From NCBI GenBank assembly GCA_028280115.1, contig JANQMJ010000019.1:60622-124621 (forward strand): a stretch of 64,000 nucleotides of DNA, read 5' to 3'. The number at the start of each line of letters is the position of its first letter. Position 1 is the first letter of the stretch. A program made the position numbers and the translations under genes. This DNA is from Parvularculaceae bacterium (GTDB lineage: Bacteria > Pseudomonadota > Alphaproteobacteria > Caulobacterales > Parvularculaceae). The notes below the pieces were generated by a model. That model had not been told where the DNA came from and searched no databases. It saw nothing but the letters and a program-made list of their open reading frames with translations. This document shows, piece after piece, positions 17,421-25,825 of the stretch.

Positions 17421-17650
17421 AGTGCGCCAAACGCCGCAGCGCGTCCGGAATGACGGTAGATGGCGCGAGGGAAAAAGCGGACGGCGCGTGAAACATCCCG
17501 TGAAACAGTCGCGAAATGGCGCCCCACATTTCGGCGTTTTCGGCTTGAACAAAGGAAAGTCTCCAAACGCGAAGCGACCAAATGGCGCCCTGCTGGAAAA
17601 TCAGGCCGGACGCGGCTATGCCCGAACCGCGCCGCGCCAAAGAGCGATCC

Positions 17651-18820
17651 ATGACCAATAAACACAAAAACCGTCCCGCTTTCGCCACCCGCGTCATCCA
17701 TGCCGGCCAGGAACCCGACCCGACCACCGGCGCGGTGATGCAGCCGATCTATCAGACGTCGACCTATGCCCAGGAAAGCCCGGGCAAGCATAAGGGCTTT
17801 GTCTACGCCCGCGGCGCGAACCCCACGCGCTTTGCTTATGAGCGCTGCATCGCGGACCTTGAAAACGGATCGCACGGTTTTGCTTTCGCCTCCGGCATGG
17901 CGGCGATCGGAACCATGCTGGAGCTGTTCCCCGCGGGCTCGCATGTGATCGCCATGGACGATGTTTACGGCGGCACGTTCCGGCTGTTCGAACGGGTGCG
18001 GAAAGACTCCGCCAATCTTTCTTTCGACTATGTCGACCTGACAAAGCCGGAAAACCTCGAACAGGCGATCAAACCGGAAACCAAACTCGTCTGGATCGAA
18101 ACCCCGACAAATCCGCTTTTGAAAATCGTCAACATCGAGGCGGTTTCGAAAATCGCCCATGGGCGCGGCCTTCTTGTCGGGTGCGACAATACCTTTGCGT
18201 CGCCCTATTGCCAGCGCCCGCTCGATTTCGGCGCCGATATCGTGATGCATTCGGCGACCAAATATCTCGGCGGCCATTCCGACGTGATCGGCGGCGTGCT
18301 GGTCGTGAACGACAAGGAGATCGCCGACCGCCTCGCCTTTTTGCAAAATTCCGTCGGCGGCGTGCAGGGCCCGTTCGATTCCTTCCTGGCGCTGCGCGGA
18401 TTGAAAACGCTGGCCTTGCGCGCCGAACGCTCGTCGCACAACGCCATGGCGCTCGCCGAATGGCTCGCCGCTCATCCCGCCATGGCGACGGTTTTATATC
18501 CGGGCTTGAAATCCCATCCCGGCCATGACCTCGCCGCGCGCCAGATGGACGCCTTTGGCGGCATGGTGACGGCGATCCTGAAAGGCGGGCTCGATGCGGC
18601 GCGCGCCATGCTCGAACGGGTCGAACTTTTTACCCTGGCCGAATCGCTTGGCGGGGTCGAAAGCCTGATCGAACATCCGGGCATCATGACCCACGCCTCG
18701 ATCCCGCCGGAACGGCGCGCGGAACTGGGCGTCGACGACGCCCTGGTGCGGCTGTCGGTGGGTGTTGAAGATGTTGAAGACTTAAGACGCGATCTTGAAC
18801 ACGCGCTGGCCGGTCTTTGA
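17651..18820 (+). CDS. Cys/Met metabolism PLP enzyme, probable cystathionine gamma-lyase
   Basis: A 389-residue fold-type I enzyme with PLP Lys204 in HSATKYLGGHSD and the N-terminal Tyr/Arg motif YARGANPTRFAYE. The ATG at 17651 gives the family start; a longer frame from 17582 runs into repeat-derived sequence. It would cleave cystathionine to cysteine, 2-oxobutanoate and ammonia. The family also includes cystathionine gamma-synthase and O-acetylhomoserine sulfhydrylase. Proximity to the beta-synthase (13821) favours the gamma-lyase role. Confidence 0.88.
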   Translation: MTNKHKNRPAFATRVIHAGQEPDPTTGAVMQPIYQTSTYAQESPGKHKGFVYARGANPTRFAYERCIADLENGSHGFAFASGMAAIGTMLELFPAGSHVIAMDDVYGGTFRLFERVRKDSANLSFDYVDLTKPENLEQAIKPETKLVWIETPTNPLLKIVNIEAVSKIAHGRGLLVGCDNTFASPYCQRPLDFGADIVMHSATKYLGGHSDVIGGVLVVNDKEIADRLAFLQNSVGGVQGPFDSFLALRGLKTLALRAERSSHNAMALAEWLAAHPAMATVLYPGLKSHPGHDLAARQMDAFGGMVTAILKGGLDAARAMLERVELFTLAESLGGVESLIEHPGIMTHASIPPERRAELGVDDALVRLSVGVEDVEDLRRDLEHALAGL

Positions 18821-18860
18821 CCTCGATGCCCGTGTTCTCAGCCACGCCAAATTCCTCATG

Positions 18861-18933
18861 CCGCTCATTCCCGCGAAAGCGGGAATCCAATCTACGACGC
18901 AATATAGATTCCCGCTTTCGCGGGAATGAGCGG
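18861..18933. repeat. Paired REP palindrome (BIME-like)
   Basis: A 27-bp block at 18861-18887 (core ATTCCCGCgaaaGCGGGAAT) is the perfect reverse complement of 18907-18933, with 19 bp between. It lies between the gamma-lyase-type gene and the symporter gene. Confidence 0.9.
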
Positions 18934-18986
18934 TGGTAGGATTTCGAGATACTGATAGTTTTTTTCAGACGGAACCTGGATCAAGC

Positions 18987-20414
18987 ATGACTGCTGCCGC
19001 GCAATCAACCAGCCTCGCTGACCGCATTAACGACACGCTGACGCCGTTCAGCGATTTCGTTTCTTCGATCATCTTTTTTTCGGTCGACATTTTCGGCGTT
19101 TCGCTGCCGCTGGTCGTCGTCTGGCTGATGGCGGCGGCGGTGATCCTGACTTTCGCCAATCGCTTTGTGAACATTCGCGGCTTCACCCATGGCTGGCGCC
19201 TGATTTTCAATCCGCAAAAGCATCTCGATTCCCCCGGCGCCATCTCTCATTTTCAGGCGCTCTCGGCGGCGCTTTCCGGCACGGTCGGGCTCGGCAATAT
19301 CGCCTCCGTCCCTGTCGCCGTGGCGCTCGGCGGGCCCGGCGCGATTTTCTGGATGATCCTTGCAGGCTTCTTCGGTATGTCGGCGAAATTCGCCGAATGC
19401 GCCCTTGCGGTGAAATACAGAAAAGTGCTTCCCGACGGGCGCATACTCGGCGGGCCGATGTATTACATTGAAGAAGTTTTGGCGCGCGTCGGTTTAAAGA
19501 CCCTGGGCAAGGCGGCGGCGATCTTTTTCGCCATCATGGCCATGGGCGCGTCGATCAGCGTCTTTCAGGTCAATCAGTCTTATGCGCAATTTGCCAATGT
19601 CACGGGCGTTTCTGCGCCCGTCACCTACGGGATCATCATGTCCGCCGGCGTCGCGGTCATCATTCTCGGCGGCATCAAACGGATCGGCGGCGTCATGCGC
19701 ATCATCGTGCCGTCCATGGGGCTTATCTATGTCGGCGCGGCGCTCATCATTCTTGCGATGAACATTCCCGCCATTCCCGCCGCCATCGGGACCATTCTTG
19801 AAAGCGCGTTCGGTCTTGACGCCGCGGGCGGCGGGCTTGTGGGCGCCCTCATCAACGGCATGAAGCGCGCAACCTATTCAAGCGAAGCCGGCGTCGGCTC
19901 CGCGGCGATCGCCCATGCGCAGGTGCGCACCAAGGAACCGATGACCGAAGGCTATGTCGCGCTGCTGGAACCCTTTATCGATACGGTCGTTGTCTGCACG
20001 CTGACGGGTCTCGTCGTTGTCATCACCGGGGCCTATGTCCCTTTCCTTTTCAACCCGGACGTCGTCGGCATCGAGATCACATCGGCGGCTTTTGAAAGCG
20101 CGTTCGGCTGGTTTCCCTATGTTCTATTGGTCGCTTCTGTGCTCTTCGCCTTCTCGACGCTGGTCGGTTGGGCGTTTTACGGCGCCCAGGCCGCGGCCTA
20201 TCTCTTCGGACCGTCGCGAACCACCGATGTGGTTTTCAAGCTGACGCTTTGCCTGCTGCTCTCAACCGGCGCCGCCGTCTCGCTGTCTGCGATCCTTAAC
20301 TTCATCGACTCCATGCTGTTCGGCATGGCGATTCCCAACATCATCGCGCTTTACTTGCTGTTGCCGGAACTCAGGCGCGACGTGAAAGCGTATGAGGCGA
20401 AGATGTTGAAGTGA
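18987..20414 (+). CDS. Alanine/glycine:cation symporter (AGCS) family protein
   Basis: A 475-residue multi-pass membrane protein, probably sodium-coupled, importing alanine or glycine. Family marks are GTVGLGNIASVPVAVALGGP (about 92-111), GGPMYYIEEVL (about 156-166) and YSSEAGVGSAAIAHAQ (about 297-312). I start at ATG 18987; the in-frame GTG at 18933 lies in the REP palindrome. Length fits the family (450-550). The stop lies within the first units of a TTCACC/GGTGAA-type repeat arm. Confidence 0.9.
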   Translation: MTAAAQSTSLADRINDTLTPFSDFVSSIIFFSVDIFGVSLPLVVVWLMAAAVILTFANRFVNIRGFTHGWRLIFNPQKHLDSPGAISHFQALSAALSGTVGLGNIASVPVAVALGGPGAIFWMILAGFFGMSAKFAECALAVKYRKVLPDGRILGGPMYYIEEVLARVGLKTLGKAAAIFFAIMAMGASISVFQVNQSYAQFANVTGVSAPVTYGIIMSAGVAVIILGGIKRIGGVMRIIVPSMGLIYVGAALIILAMNIPAIPAAIGTILESAFGLDAAGGGLVGALINGMKRATYSSEAGVGSAAIAHAQVRTKEPMTEGYVALLEPFIDTVVVCTLTGLVVVITGAYVPFLFNPDVVGIEITSAAFESAFGWFPYVLLVASVLFAFSTLVGWAFYGAQAAAYLFGPSRTTDVVFKLTLCLLLSTGAAVSLSAILNFIDSMLFGMAIPNIIALYLLLPELRRDVKAYEAKMLK

Positions 20415-20618
20415 GGTGGTGAAATGGTGAGGTAGTGAAATGGTGAAATGGTGAGGTAGTGAGTGGCGAACGGGAAAAAGGAGTGAGAAGCAGCGCTGCT
20501 GATTTGCGCTTCTTTCCTTTCATGTTCTTTCTTTCCGCCGCCTTGCGGCGCTACCCATCATTCAACAAGCCACTGCTCACTATTTCACCACTTCACCATT
20601 TTACCACTTCACCACTCA
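20411..20618. repeat. Long inverted arms of GGTGAA-type units between convergent genes
   Basis: The left arm (20411-20466) is built of repeated gtgaaatg and gtgaggta units. The right arm (about 20571-20618) is the complementary set of ttcacca units. Inside is a nested hairpin around gaagcagcgctgctg. The stop codons of both convergent genes lie in the arms, so any transcript end here would form a very long stem, possibly a bidirectional terminator. Confidence 0.8.
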
Positions 20619-21563
20619 AGCCCGCGGATGGGCCTTGTCGTAAACGTTCAAAAGCGCCGCCGCATCGATTTTCGTATAGCGCTGGGTCGCGGCCAACGAA
20701 GAATGACCGAGCAGTTCTTGAATCGAACGCAAATCCCCGCCCGCCGCCAGAAGATGCGTTGCAAAAGCATGGCGCAGCGCATGGGGCGTCGCGCTGTCGG
20801 GCAAGCCCAGCGCCGCGCGCAACCGGCGCATGGCGCGCTGGGCGAGCGCCGGACTGAGCGGTTTGCCGCGCGCGGAAAAAAACAATGGGTCGTCCGTATC
20901 GGCACCATAAGGACAAAGCGCGAGATAAGCCTCGACCGCCTCGCGCGCAGCGTCGATCACCGGAACGGCGCGCATCTTGGCGCCCTTGCCCTTGATGCGC
21001 AGGGTTTCCTCCAGCGGCGCGTCGCCCCGGCGCAGGGAAAGCGCTTCGGAAATGCGCAAACCGGCGCCGTAAAGCAGCGTTATGAGCGCTGCGTCCCGCG
21101 CCTGCTCCCAGGTTTGCTGCCGCGTCGACGTGCGGGTTGTTTGCGCCGCTTCGATCAGCGCGTCGGCGTCGGCCTTTCCCACCGGGCGCGGCAGGCGCGG
21201 TTTCGCCTTCGGGCCGCGCATCATGGCGACCGCATCGTTATCGACATCGGCCCATTTGCGCAGGAAGCGGAAAAACGATTTAAGCGCGGAAAGTTCGAGC
21301 TTGATCGACGGCGGCTCCAGTCCCTCATTGCGGCGCGCGGCGAGAAAGGCGCGAATGTCGCGCGTTTCCAGCGCCGCAAGCGCGTCGAGCGTCGCCGCCC
21401 GCCCGAGATGGCCGATGAGAAAGTCATCGAAGCGCTCCAGCGTCGCGCCGTAATTGCGCATGGTGTAGGCGCTCGCGCGCCGTTCGGCCTTGAGATAAAG
21501 CGCAAAACGCCGACGCCAATGGGCGAGCGAACGCGGATCGTCGGTTCCGGACTTTGCGGCCAT
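20616..21563 (-). CDS. xerC: Tyrosine recombinase XerC
   Basis: A 315-residue tyrosine recombinase. An N-terminal SAM-like core-binding domain (about 12-105) precedes a catalytic domain with Arg170 (GAGLRISEAL), Lys in KGKGAKMR (about 191-198), His261/Arg264 (HALRHAFATHLL), His287 (LLGHSSL) and nucleophile Tyr296 (QRYTKI). It should resolve chromosome dimers at dif together with XerD. It could be an unrelated integrase, but its size, the absence of phage neighbours and the C-terminus NVYDKAHPRA fit XerC. Confidence 0.9.
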   Translation of the reverse strand: MAAKSGTDDPRSLAHWRRRFALYLKAERRASAYTMRNYGATLERFDDFLIGHLGRAATLDALAALETRDIRAFLAARRNEGLEPPSIKLELSALKSFFRFLRKWADVDNDAVAMMRGPKAKPRLPRPVGKADADALIEAAQTTRTSTRQQTWEQARDAALITLLYGAGLRISEALSLRRGDAPLEETLRIKGKGAKMRAVPVIDAAREAVEAYLALCPYGADTDDPLFFSARGKPLSPALAQRAMRRLRAALGLPDSATPHALRHAFATHLLAAGGDLRSIQELLGHSSLAATQRYTKIDAAALLNVYDKAHPRA

Positions 21564-21618
21564 AAGACCTACTCGCCTATGGGCGGGTTAATAATCTATT
21601 TACACTTCGTCCCGTCGC

Positions 21619-21770
21619 TCAATTCCTCCCCCCGTTCACGGGGGAGGTGTCTGCGAAGCAGACGGAGGGGGTGGATACGCAGCATATGCCGCACAAAACC
21701 CCTTCGGCCCTTCGGGCCGTTGGAAGGGGTTGGGGCCCCTTCCAACCCCCCGCAAGCGGGGGAAGAAAAT
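21619..21770. repeat. Compound hairpin repeat between xerC and engB
   Basis: Several stems follow one another: cctccccccgttcacggggg, gtctgcgaagcagac, and a longer one pairing aaccccttcggccc with the ggaaggggtt and cccccgcaagcggggg segments. It appears as a composite of REP-like palindromes with no coding content. Confidence 0.7.
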
Positions 21771-21787
21771 TTACGGCACGGCTAAAT

Positions 21788-22432
21788 TCACTGCCTCGCG
21801 ATGGCGGCGAGTTCCGCGCGCAGCGCCTCAATGCCGAAGCCGGTCTCAGCCGACGTGGCGCGAATGACCGGATGCGCCGCCGGCCGGCGCGCAATCGCCG
21901 CTGCGGCCTCGGCCATAACACTTTCCAGTTCGCTCGGCTTGATCTTGTCGGTCTTGGTCAGGACGATCTGATAGTTGACCGCCGCCTCGTCGAGCAGGTC
22001 CATCATGTCCTCGTCGGCGGATTTGAGCCCATGGCGCGCATCGACCAGAACGCAAACCCGGCGCAGAACCGAGCGCCCGCGCAAAAAATCCCGCGTCAGT
22101 TTCGTCCACGCCGCGACCGCGCTTTTCGATGCGCGTGCATAACCGTAGCCGGGCAGATCGACCAGGCGCAACGCGCCCGACAGATCGAAATAATTGATCT
22201 CCCGCGTGCGTCCCGGCGTATTCGACGCACGCGCCAGGCCCTTTCGGCCCGTCAGCGCGTTCAGCAGCGTCGACTTGCCCACATTGGAGCGTCCGGCGAA
22301 AGCGATTTCCGGCGGGCCTTCGTCGGGCAGCGCGCCGACGTCAACGACGCCGAGCATGAAATCGCAGGGACCGGCGAACAGCCGGCGGCCCGCTTCAATT
22401 TCGCCCGATGAAAACTCGTCAGGCTGCGCCAC
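21788..22432 (-). CDS. engB: Ribosome biogenesis GTPase EngB/YsxC
   Basis: A 214-residue TRAFAC GTPase. G1 is GRSNVGKST (47-55), G3 is DLPGYG (about 97-102), G4 is TKTD (about 158-161). It assists large-subunit assembly. It follows yidC on the minus strand with a 3-bp gap, part of the rpmH-rnpA-yidC-engB order common in alphaproteobacteria. Confidence 0.95.
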   Translation of the reverse strand: MAQPDEFSSGEIEAGRRLFAGPCDFMLGVVDVGALPDEGPPEIAFAGRSNVGKSTLLNALTGRKGLARASNTPGRTREINYFDLSGALRLVDLPGYGYARASKSAVAAWTKLTRDFLRGRSVLRRVCVLVDARHGLKSADEDMMDLLDEAAVNYQIVLTKTDKIKPSELESVMAEAAAAIARRPAAHPVIRATSAETGFGIEALRAELAAIARQ

Positions 22433-22435
22433 GGC

Positions 22436-24226
22436 TCATTCGCCGGGGGCAGGCGTGTTTTTCCGGCCCGGAAGTTTGAACCGCGCGCCCCAGTCCACGC
22501 TGACGCCGTTTTTTTTCATGATCAACCATTGCTGCAGGATCGACAGCGCCGTGTTCCAGAACCAGTAAAGCACAAGACCCGCCGCAAACGGCGCGAAGAT
22601 AAAGACGAAAATGAAAGGCAGCATGGCGAAAATCTGGCGCTGCGTCGGGTCGGGCGGCGGCGGATTGAGCTTGGTCTGGAACCACATCGACACGCCCATT
22701 AACAGCGGCAACACGCCGATGCCGAGAAAACCGCCGATCACCGGCAGCGCCGTCGGATCGTAAGGCAGAAGGCCGAACAGGTTGAAGATCGTCGTCGGGT
22801 CCGGCGCGGAAAGGTCCTTGATCCACAAGATAAACGGCTCATGGCGCATTTCGATCGTAACGAACAACGTCTTGTAGAGCGCATAGAAGATCGGCATCTG
22901 GAGCAGGATCGGCATACAACCCGCCAGGGGGTTCATCTTTTCCTTTTTGTAGAGCGCCATCATCTCCTGCTGCATTTTCATCTTGTCGTCTTCGTAGCGC
23001 TTGCGAAGGCTTTCGATCTCCGGCTGCAGCTTTTTCATTTTCGACATCGACTCATAGCCCTTGTTGGCCAAGGGAAAGAGCAGCAATTTGACGATGAGCG
23101 TCAGGATCAAAATGGCGACGCCGAAATTGCCGGTCAGATCGCCGAAATAGTTCAGAGTGTAAAAAATCGGCCGGGTCAGGAAAAACAGATGGCCCCAGTC
23201 AACCGCCTTGTCGAAATCGTAAACGCCCAGACCGCCGTTTTCCGGTTTCGCCTCATAAGACTGCAGGATATCGACATCCTTGGGGCCGCCGAAAACATAT
23301 GACTTTAAGGTCACCGCTTCGCCCGGCGCCAGCTCGCGCGCCGACAGGGTGTACGCCGATTGAAAGACCGGCGTCGCTTCATCGCCGATATTGGCGAGCC
23401 CGGCGTGCATTTCTTCGTTCTGAGGCGGGATCGCGGCGGCGAGCCAGTATTTGTTGGTGATGCCGATCCAGCCGCCGACGCCGGTTTCGTCGACATTCTT
23501 ATTCTTGTTTTTGATGAGCGTTTTGTATTTGCGTTCGCGCAACGTCTTGCCGATAACGCCCAGCGGGCCTTCATGCAGGATCATCCAGCCGCGAAAATCT
23601 TCCGGCATATTGCGCTGGACGACCCGCGCATAGGGCGCCAGGGACAGGTTTTCATCGCCGCGATTGCGCACGGTCTGATCGACCGTAAACATATAATACT
23701 CGTCAACGGAGATGGTTTTTTCAAAAACAAGATCGCCCTGCGTGCGGGTCATCGTGACTGGGCTGTCGGGCGTTAACGTCGCCCCGGCGGGCGCGGACCA
23801 GACCGCTTGTTGATTTGTTTTTCCATCCACGAACCATCCAAGCTGAACATAGTGGCCGTGTTCGGCTTCGCGCGGACTTAGCAGCCTTATCGTCGGACTG
23901 TCGTCGTCAAGGGTTTCGCGATACAGCGTCAGACTGAGATCGTCGATCCGGCCGCCTTCGAGGTTGATCGAGCCTTCAAGATCCGGAGTGCGGATCGGCA
24001 CGCGTCTGGGCGCCTTGGCGAGCGCTTCATGAACGGCGATCGGCGCAGCCCCCGGCTGGAGCCCTTCGAGGCCCGCCGCGTCGCTTGCCGGCTGCTGCGT
24101 CTGTTCGATGGCTTCCGCTTCGCGCGCCTGGCGCGTCGCCTCGCGCTGCGGTCCCAGAACCATGATGTCCCAGAGCAACAAAACGCCCAGCGAAAGGACG
24201 ATCGTCAAGATGAGATTTCGGTCCAT
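22436..24226 (-). CDS. yidC: Membrane protein insertase YidC
   Basis: The 596-residue Gram-negative form has an N-terminal anchor (about 5-21, LILTIVLSLGVLLLWDIMV), a large periplasmic P1 domain (about 60-350) and a C-terminal insertase core (about 365-575) with LANKGYESMSKMKKLQPEIE in the first cytoplasmic loop. The insertase arginine is probably within this core. It inserts membrane proteins with or without SecYEG. A yidD gene usually lies between rnpA and yidC in many bacteria; here the 43-bp gap has no room for it. Confidence 0.96.
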   Translation of the reverse strand: MDRNLILTIVLSLGVLLLWDIMVLGPQREATRQAREAEAIEQTQQPASDAAGLEGLQPGAAPIAVHEALAKAPRRVPIRTPDLEGSINLEGGRIDDLSLTLYRETLDDDSPTIRLLSPREAEHGHYVQLGWFVDGKTNQQAVWSAPAGATLTPDSPVTMTRTQGDLVFEKTISVDEYYMFTVDQTVRNRGDENLSLAPYARVVQRNMPEDFRGWMILHEGPLGVIGKTLRERKYKTLIKNKNKNVDETGVGGWIGITNKYWLAAAIPPQNEEMHAGLANIGDEATPVFQSAYTLSARELAPGEAVTLKSYVFGGPKDVDILQSYEAKPENGGLGVYDFDKAVDWGHLFFLTRPIFYTLNYFGDLTGNFGVAILILTLIVKLLLFPLANKGYESMSKMKKLQPEIESLRKRYEDDKMKMQQEMMALYKKEKMNPLAGCMPILLQMPIFYALYKTLFVTIEMRHEPFILWIKDLSAPDPTTIFNLFGLLPYDPTALPVIGGFLGIGVLPLLMGVSMWFQTKLNPPPPDPTQRQIFAMLPFIFVFIFAPFAAGLVLYWFWNTALSILQQWLIMKKNGVSVDWGARFKLPGRKNTPAPGE

Positions 24227-24269
24227 GGACGGTCTTGAGCTTTCCTGCTGGCGGGCGGCGCGCCCTGTC

Positions 24270-24605
24270 CTATTTAGGGTCGCGCCTGAGCCTTAAAAGG
24301 GCGCGCTTCATATCGTCAAGCAGCGCCCCGAAATTGCGGTCATAAGCCGCCGGTCGCGCGATCAGCACATAATCGGCGCCGGGCGCGGCGAATTGCGGGA
24401 AGATTTCGCGGACGGCGGCGCGCAAACGGCGGCGGATGCGGTTGCGAACCACCGCGCCGCCGAGCTTTTTGGTGACGGTCAGCCCGACCCTGGCGGCGTT
24501 CGCCGCCTCCGGATTGTCGCGGCCCAGCAGCAAAAATCCCGGCGTCGAGGCGCGCCGGCCACCGCGCAGCGCCAGAAAATCGCGTCGTTTTCTCAGCGTG
24601 GTCAC
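24270..24605 (-). CDS. rnpA: Ribonuclease P protein component
   Basis: A 111-residue basic protein with the RNR signature in VRNRIRRRLRAAVRE and the N-terminal LRKRRDF block. I start at GTG (24603-24605), giving VTTLRKRRDF; the frame is open further upstream across rpmH to 24932, but that part is a GC-rich shadow. It binds the RNase P RNA and helps 5' maturation of tRNAs. It lies 59 bp after rpmH. Confidence 0.92.
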   Translation of the reverse strand: MTTLRKRRDFLALRGGRRASTPGFLLLGRDNPEAANAARVGLTVTKKLGGAVVRNRIRRRLRAAVREIFPQFAAPGADYVLIARPAAYDRNFGALLDDMKRALLRLRRDPK

Positions 24606-24664
24606 CGCCAGCCCCGCCTCTTGGGGGCTATCACTATGATTTTTATCGGTTTTCCGGATCGGAC

Positions 24665-24799
24665 CTAGGCCGACAGCTTCTTGCGGCCCTTGGCGCGACG
24701 CGCTGCGAGCACCTTGCGACCGGCTTTGGTCGCCTTGCGCGCACGAAACCCGTGACGGCGCTTGCGCTTTAGCCGGCTCGGTTGATAGGTCCGTTTCAT
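24665..24799 (-). CDS. rpmH: 50S ribosomal protein L34
   Basis: This 44-residue protein begins [18 protein letters not shown] and ends [10 protein letters not shown], the universally conserved L34 sequence. It starts at the ATG in cat 24797-24799. It heads the minus-strand cluster rpmH-rnpA-yidC-engB. Confidence 0.98.
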   Translation of the reverse strand: MKRTYQPSRLKRKRRHGFRARKATKAGRKVLAARRAKGRKKLSA

Positions 24800-25057
24800 G
24801 ATCGGGTCCTCGTGACATGCTCGCCCGCTCTGCGCGCCCGGCGAAGGCGGGGAGATAAACGCTCCAGCCGGGCCCGTCAACCGCATCTTCGGCGCCGCGG
24901 CGAGTTCCTGAGTAACGCGGAAATCCCAACAATTTCGCGCCTTTGTGACCCGGCGGGTCGAGAAAGTTATTCGGCGTCCGGCCCAGCGGCGATTAAGAAA
25001 ATCCCACCGGGCGCGAATAGCGCTATCAATGACGATCGCAAAACGAGCGCACCATTC

Positions 25058-25825
25058 ATGAACCAGCGCAACCACAGCCGACCGCCAAACGCCGCCGCCG
25101 GACCAGGAATCATCCGGCGCGCTGCGCCCCTTATCGCCGTCGCCGCCGGTCTGGCGCTGTTTTTCGCCCTTGGTCTCAACCGCTATTTCACGCTCGACGC
25201 GCTGCGCGAAAACAGCGAAGCGCTGCGGGACTGGCGGGACGAATCGCTGTTGCGCGCGCTGGCGATTTTCATCCTCGCCTATGCCGGCGCCGTGGCCATT
25301 TCCTTTCCGGGGGCGACGATCCTGACCGTGTTCGGCGGGTTTCTGTTCGGTCTTTGGCCTGGCGTTCCGGCGGTTGTGGCAGCGGCGACGCTCGGCGCCA
25401 GCATTGTCTTTCTGGCGGCCAGAACCGCGCTCGGCGATCTCTTAAGCAAACGCGCCAGCGGTTTTATCAAACGCATGGAGCAGGGCTTTCGCGAAAACGA
25501 GCTGAACTACATGTTCATCTTGCGGTTGATCCCGGTCTTTCCGTTCTGGGGGATTAACATCGCCGCCGGGCTTTTGGGCGTTCGTTTTCGTAATTTCTTC
25601 TTCGGCACGTTTTTCGGCATCATCCCCGGCGCTTTTGTCTACGCCAGCATCGGCGCAGCCGCCGGCGCGGCGTTTCAGGCCGGCGAGGACGTGACATTGG
25701 GCGGCATCCTTTTCAAACCGGAAACCCTTTTGCCGATTCTCGGTCTCATTGTTCTCGCGTTGATCCCGGTCTTATTGAAGCGCGTCAGCAGGCAGGCGGC
25801 GCGGCTGGACGAATCGCAATCATGA
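25058..25825 (+). CDS. TVP38/TMEM64 family membrane protein
   Basis: A 255-residue membrane protein with about six hydrophobic segments and the VTT/SNARE-associated signature: [20 protein letters not shown] (about 89-108), then a glycine-rich loop and [20 protein letters not shown] (about 155-174). The start at ATG 25058 is the first giving a sensible N-terminus; upstream is the rpmH leader region. It overlaps the next gene by ATGA. TVP38 proteins are often fused to, or adjacent with, mercuric-reductase-like flavoproteins. The function is uncertain (lipid scrambling or transport is proposed for relatives). Confidence 0.9.
   Translation: MNQRNHSRPPNAAAGPGIIRRAAPLIAVAAGLALFFALGLNRYFTLDALRENSEALRDWRDESLLRALAIFILAYAGAVAISFPGATILTVFGGFLFGLWPGVPAVVAAATLGASIVFLAARTALGDLLSKRASGFIKRMEQGFRENELNYMFILRLIPVFPFWGINIAAGLLGVRFRNFFFGTFFGIIPGAFVYASIGAAAGAAFQAGEDVTLGGILFKPETLLPILGLIVLALIPVLLKRVSRQAARLDESQS

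Noticed and set aside
16882..17727. A minus-strand frame of 281 codons over the repeat cluster at 17 kb
   Set aside because: Built of palindromic repeats B, C and D; the apparent conservation with 55969-56511 reflects the shared DNA repeat, and the frames differ outside it.
20616..21563. XerC as an integrase of a mobile island
   Set aside because: No att sites, phage or island genes adjoin it, and the sequence fits a chromosomal XerC.
24270..24932. An rnpA frame extending through rpmH, as in the Thermus overlap
   Set aside because: The added N-terminus is only the shifted frame of L34 and its leader; RNase P protein homology begins at VTTLRKRRDF.
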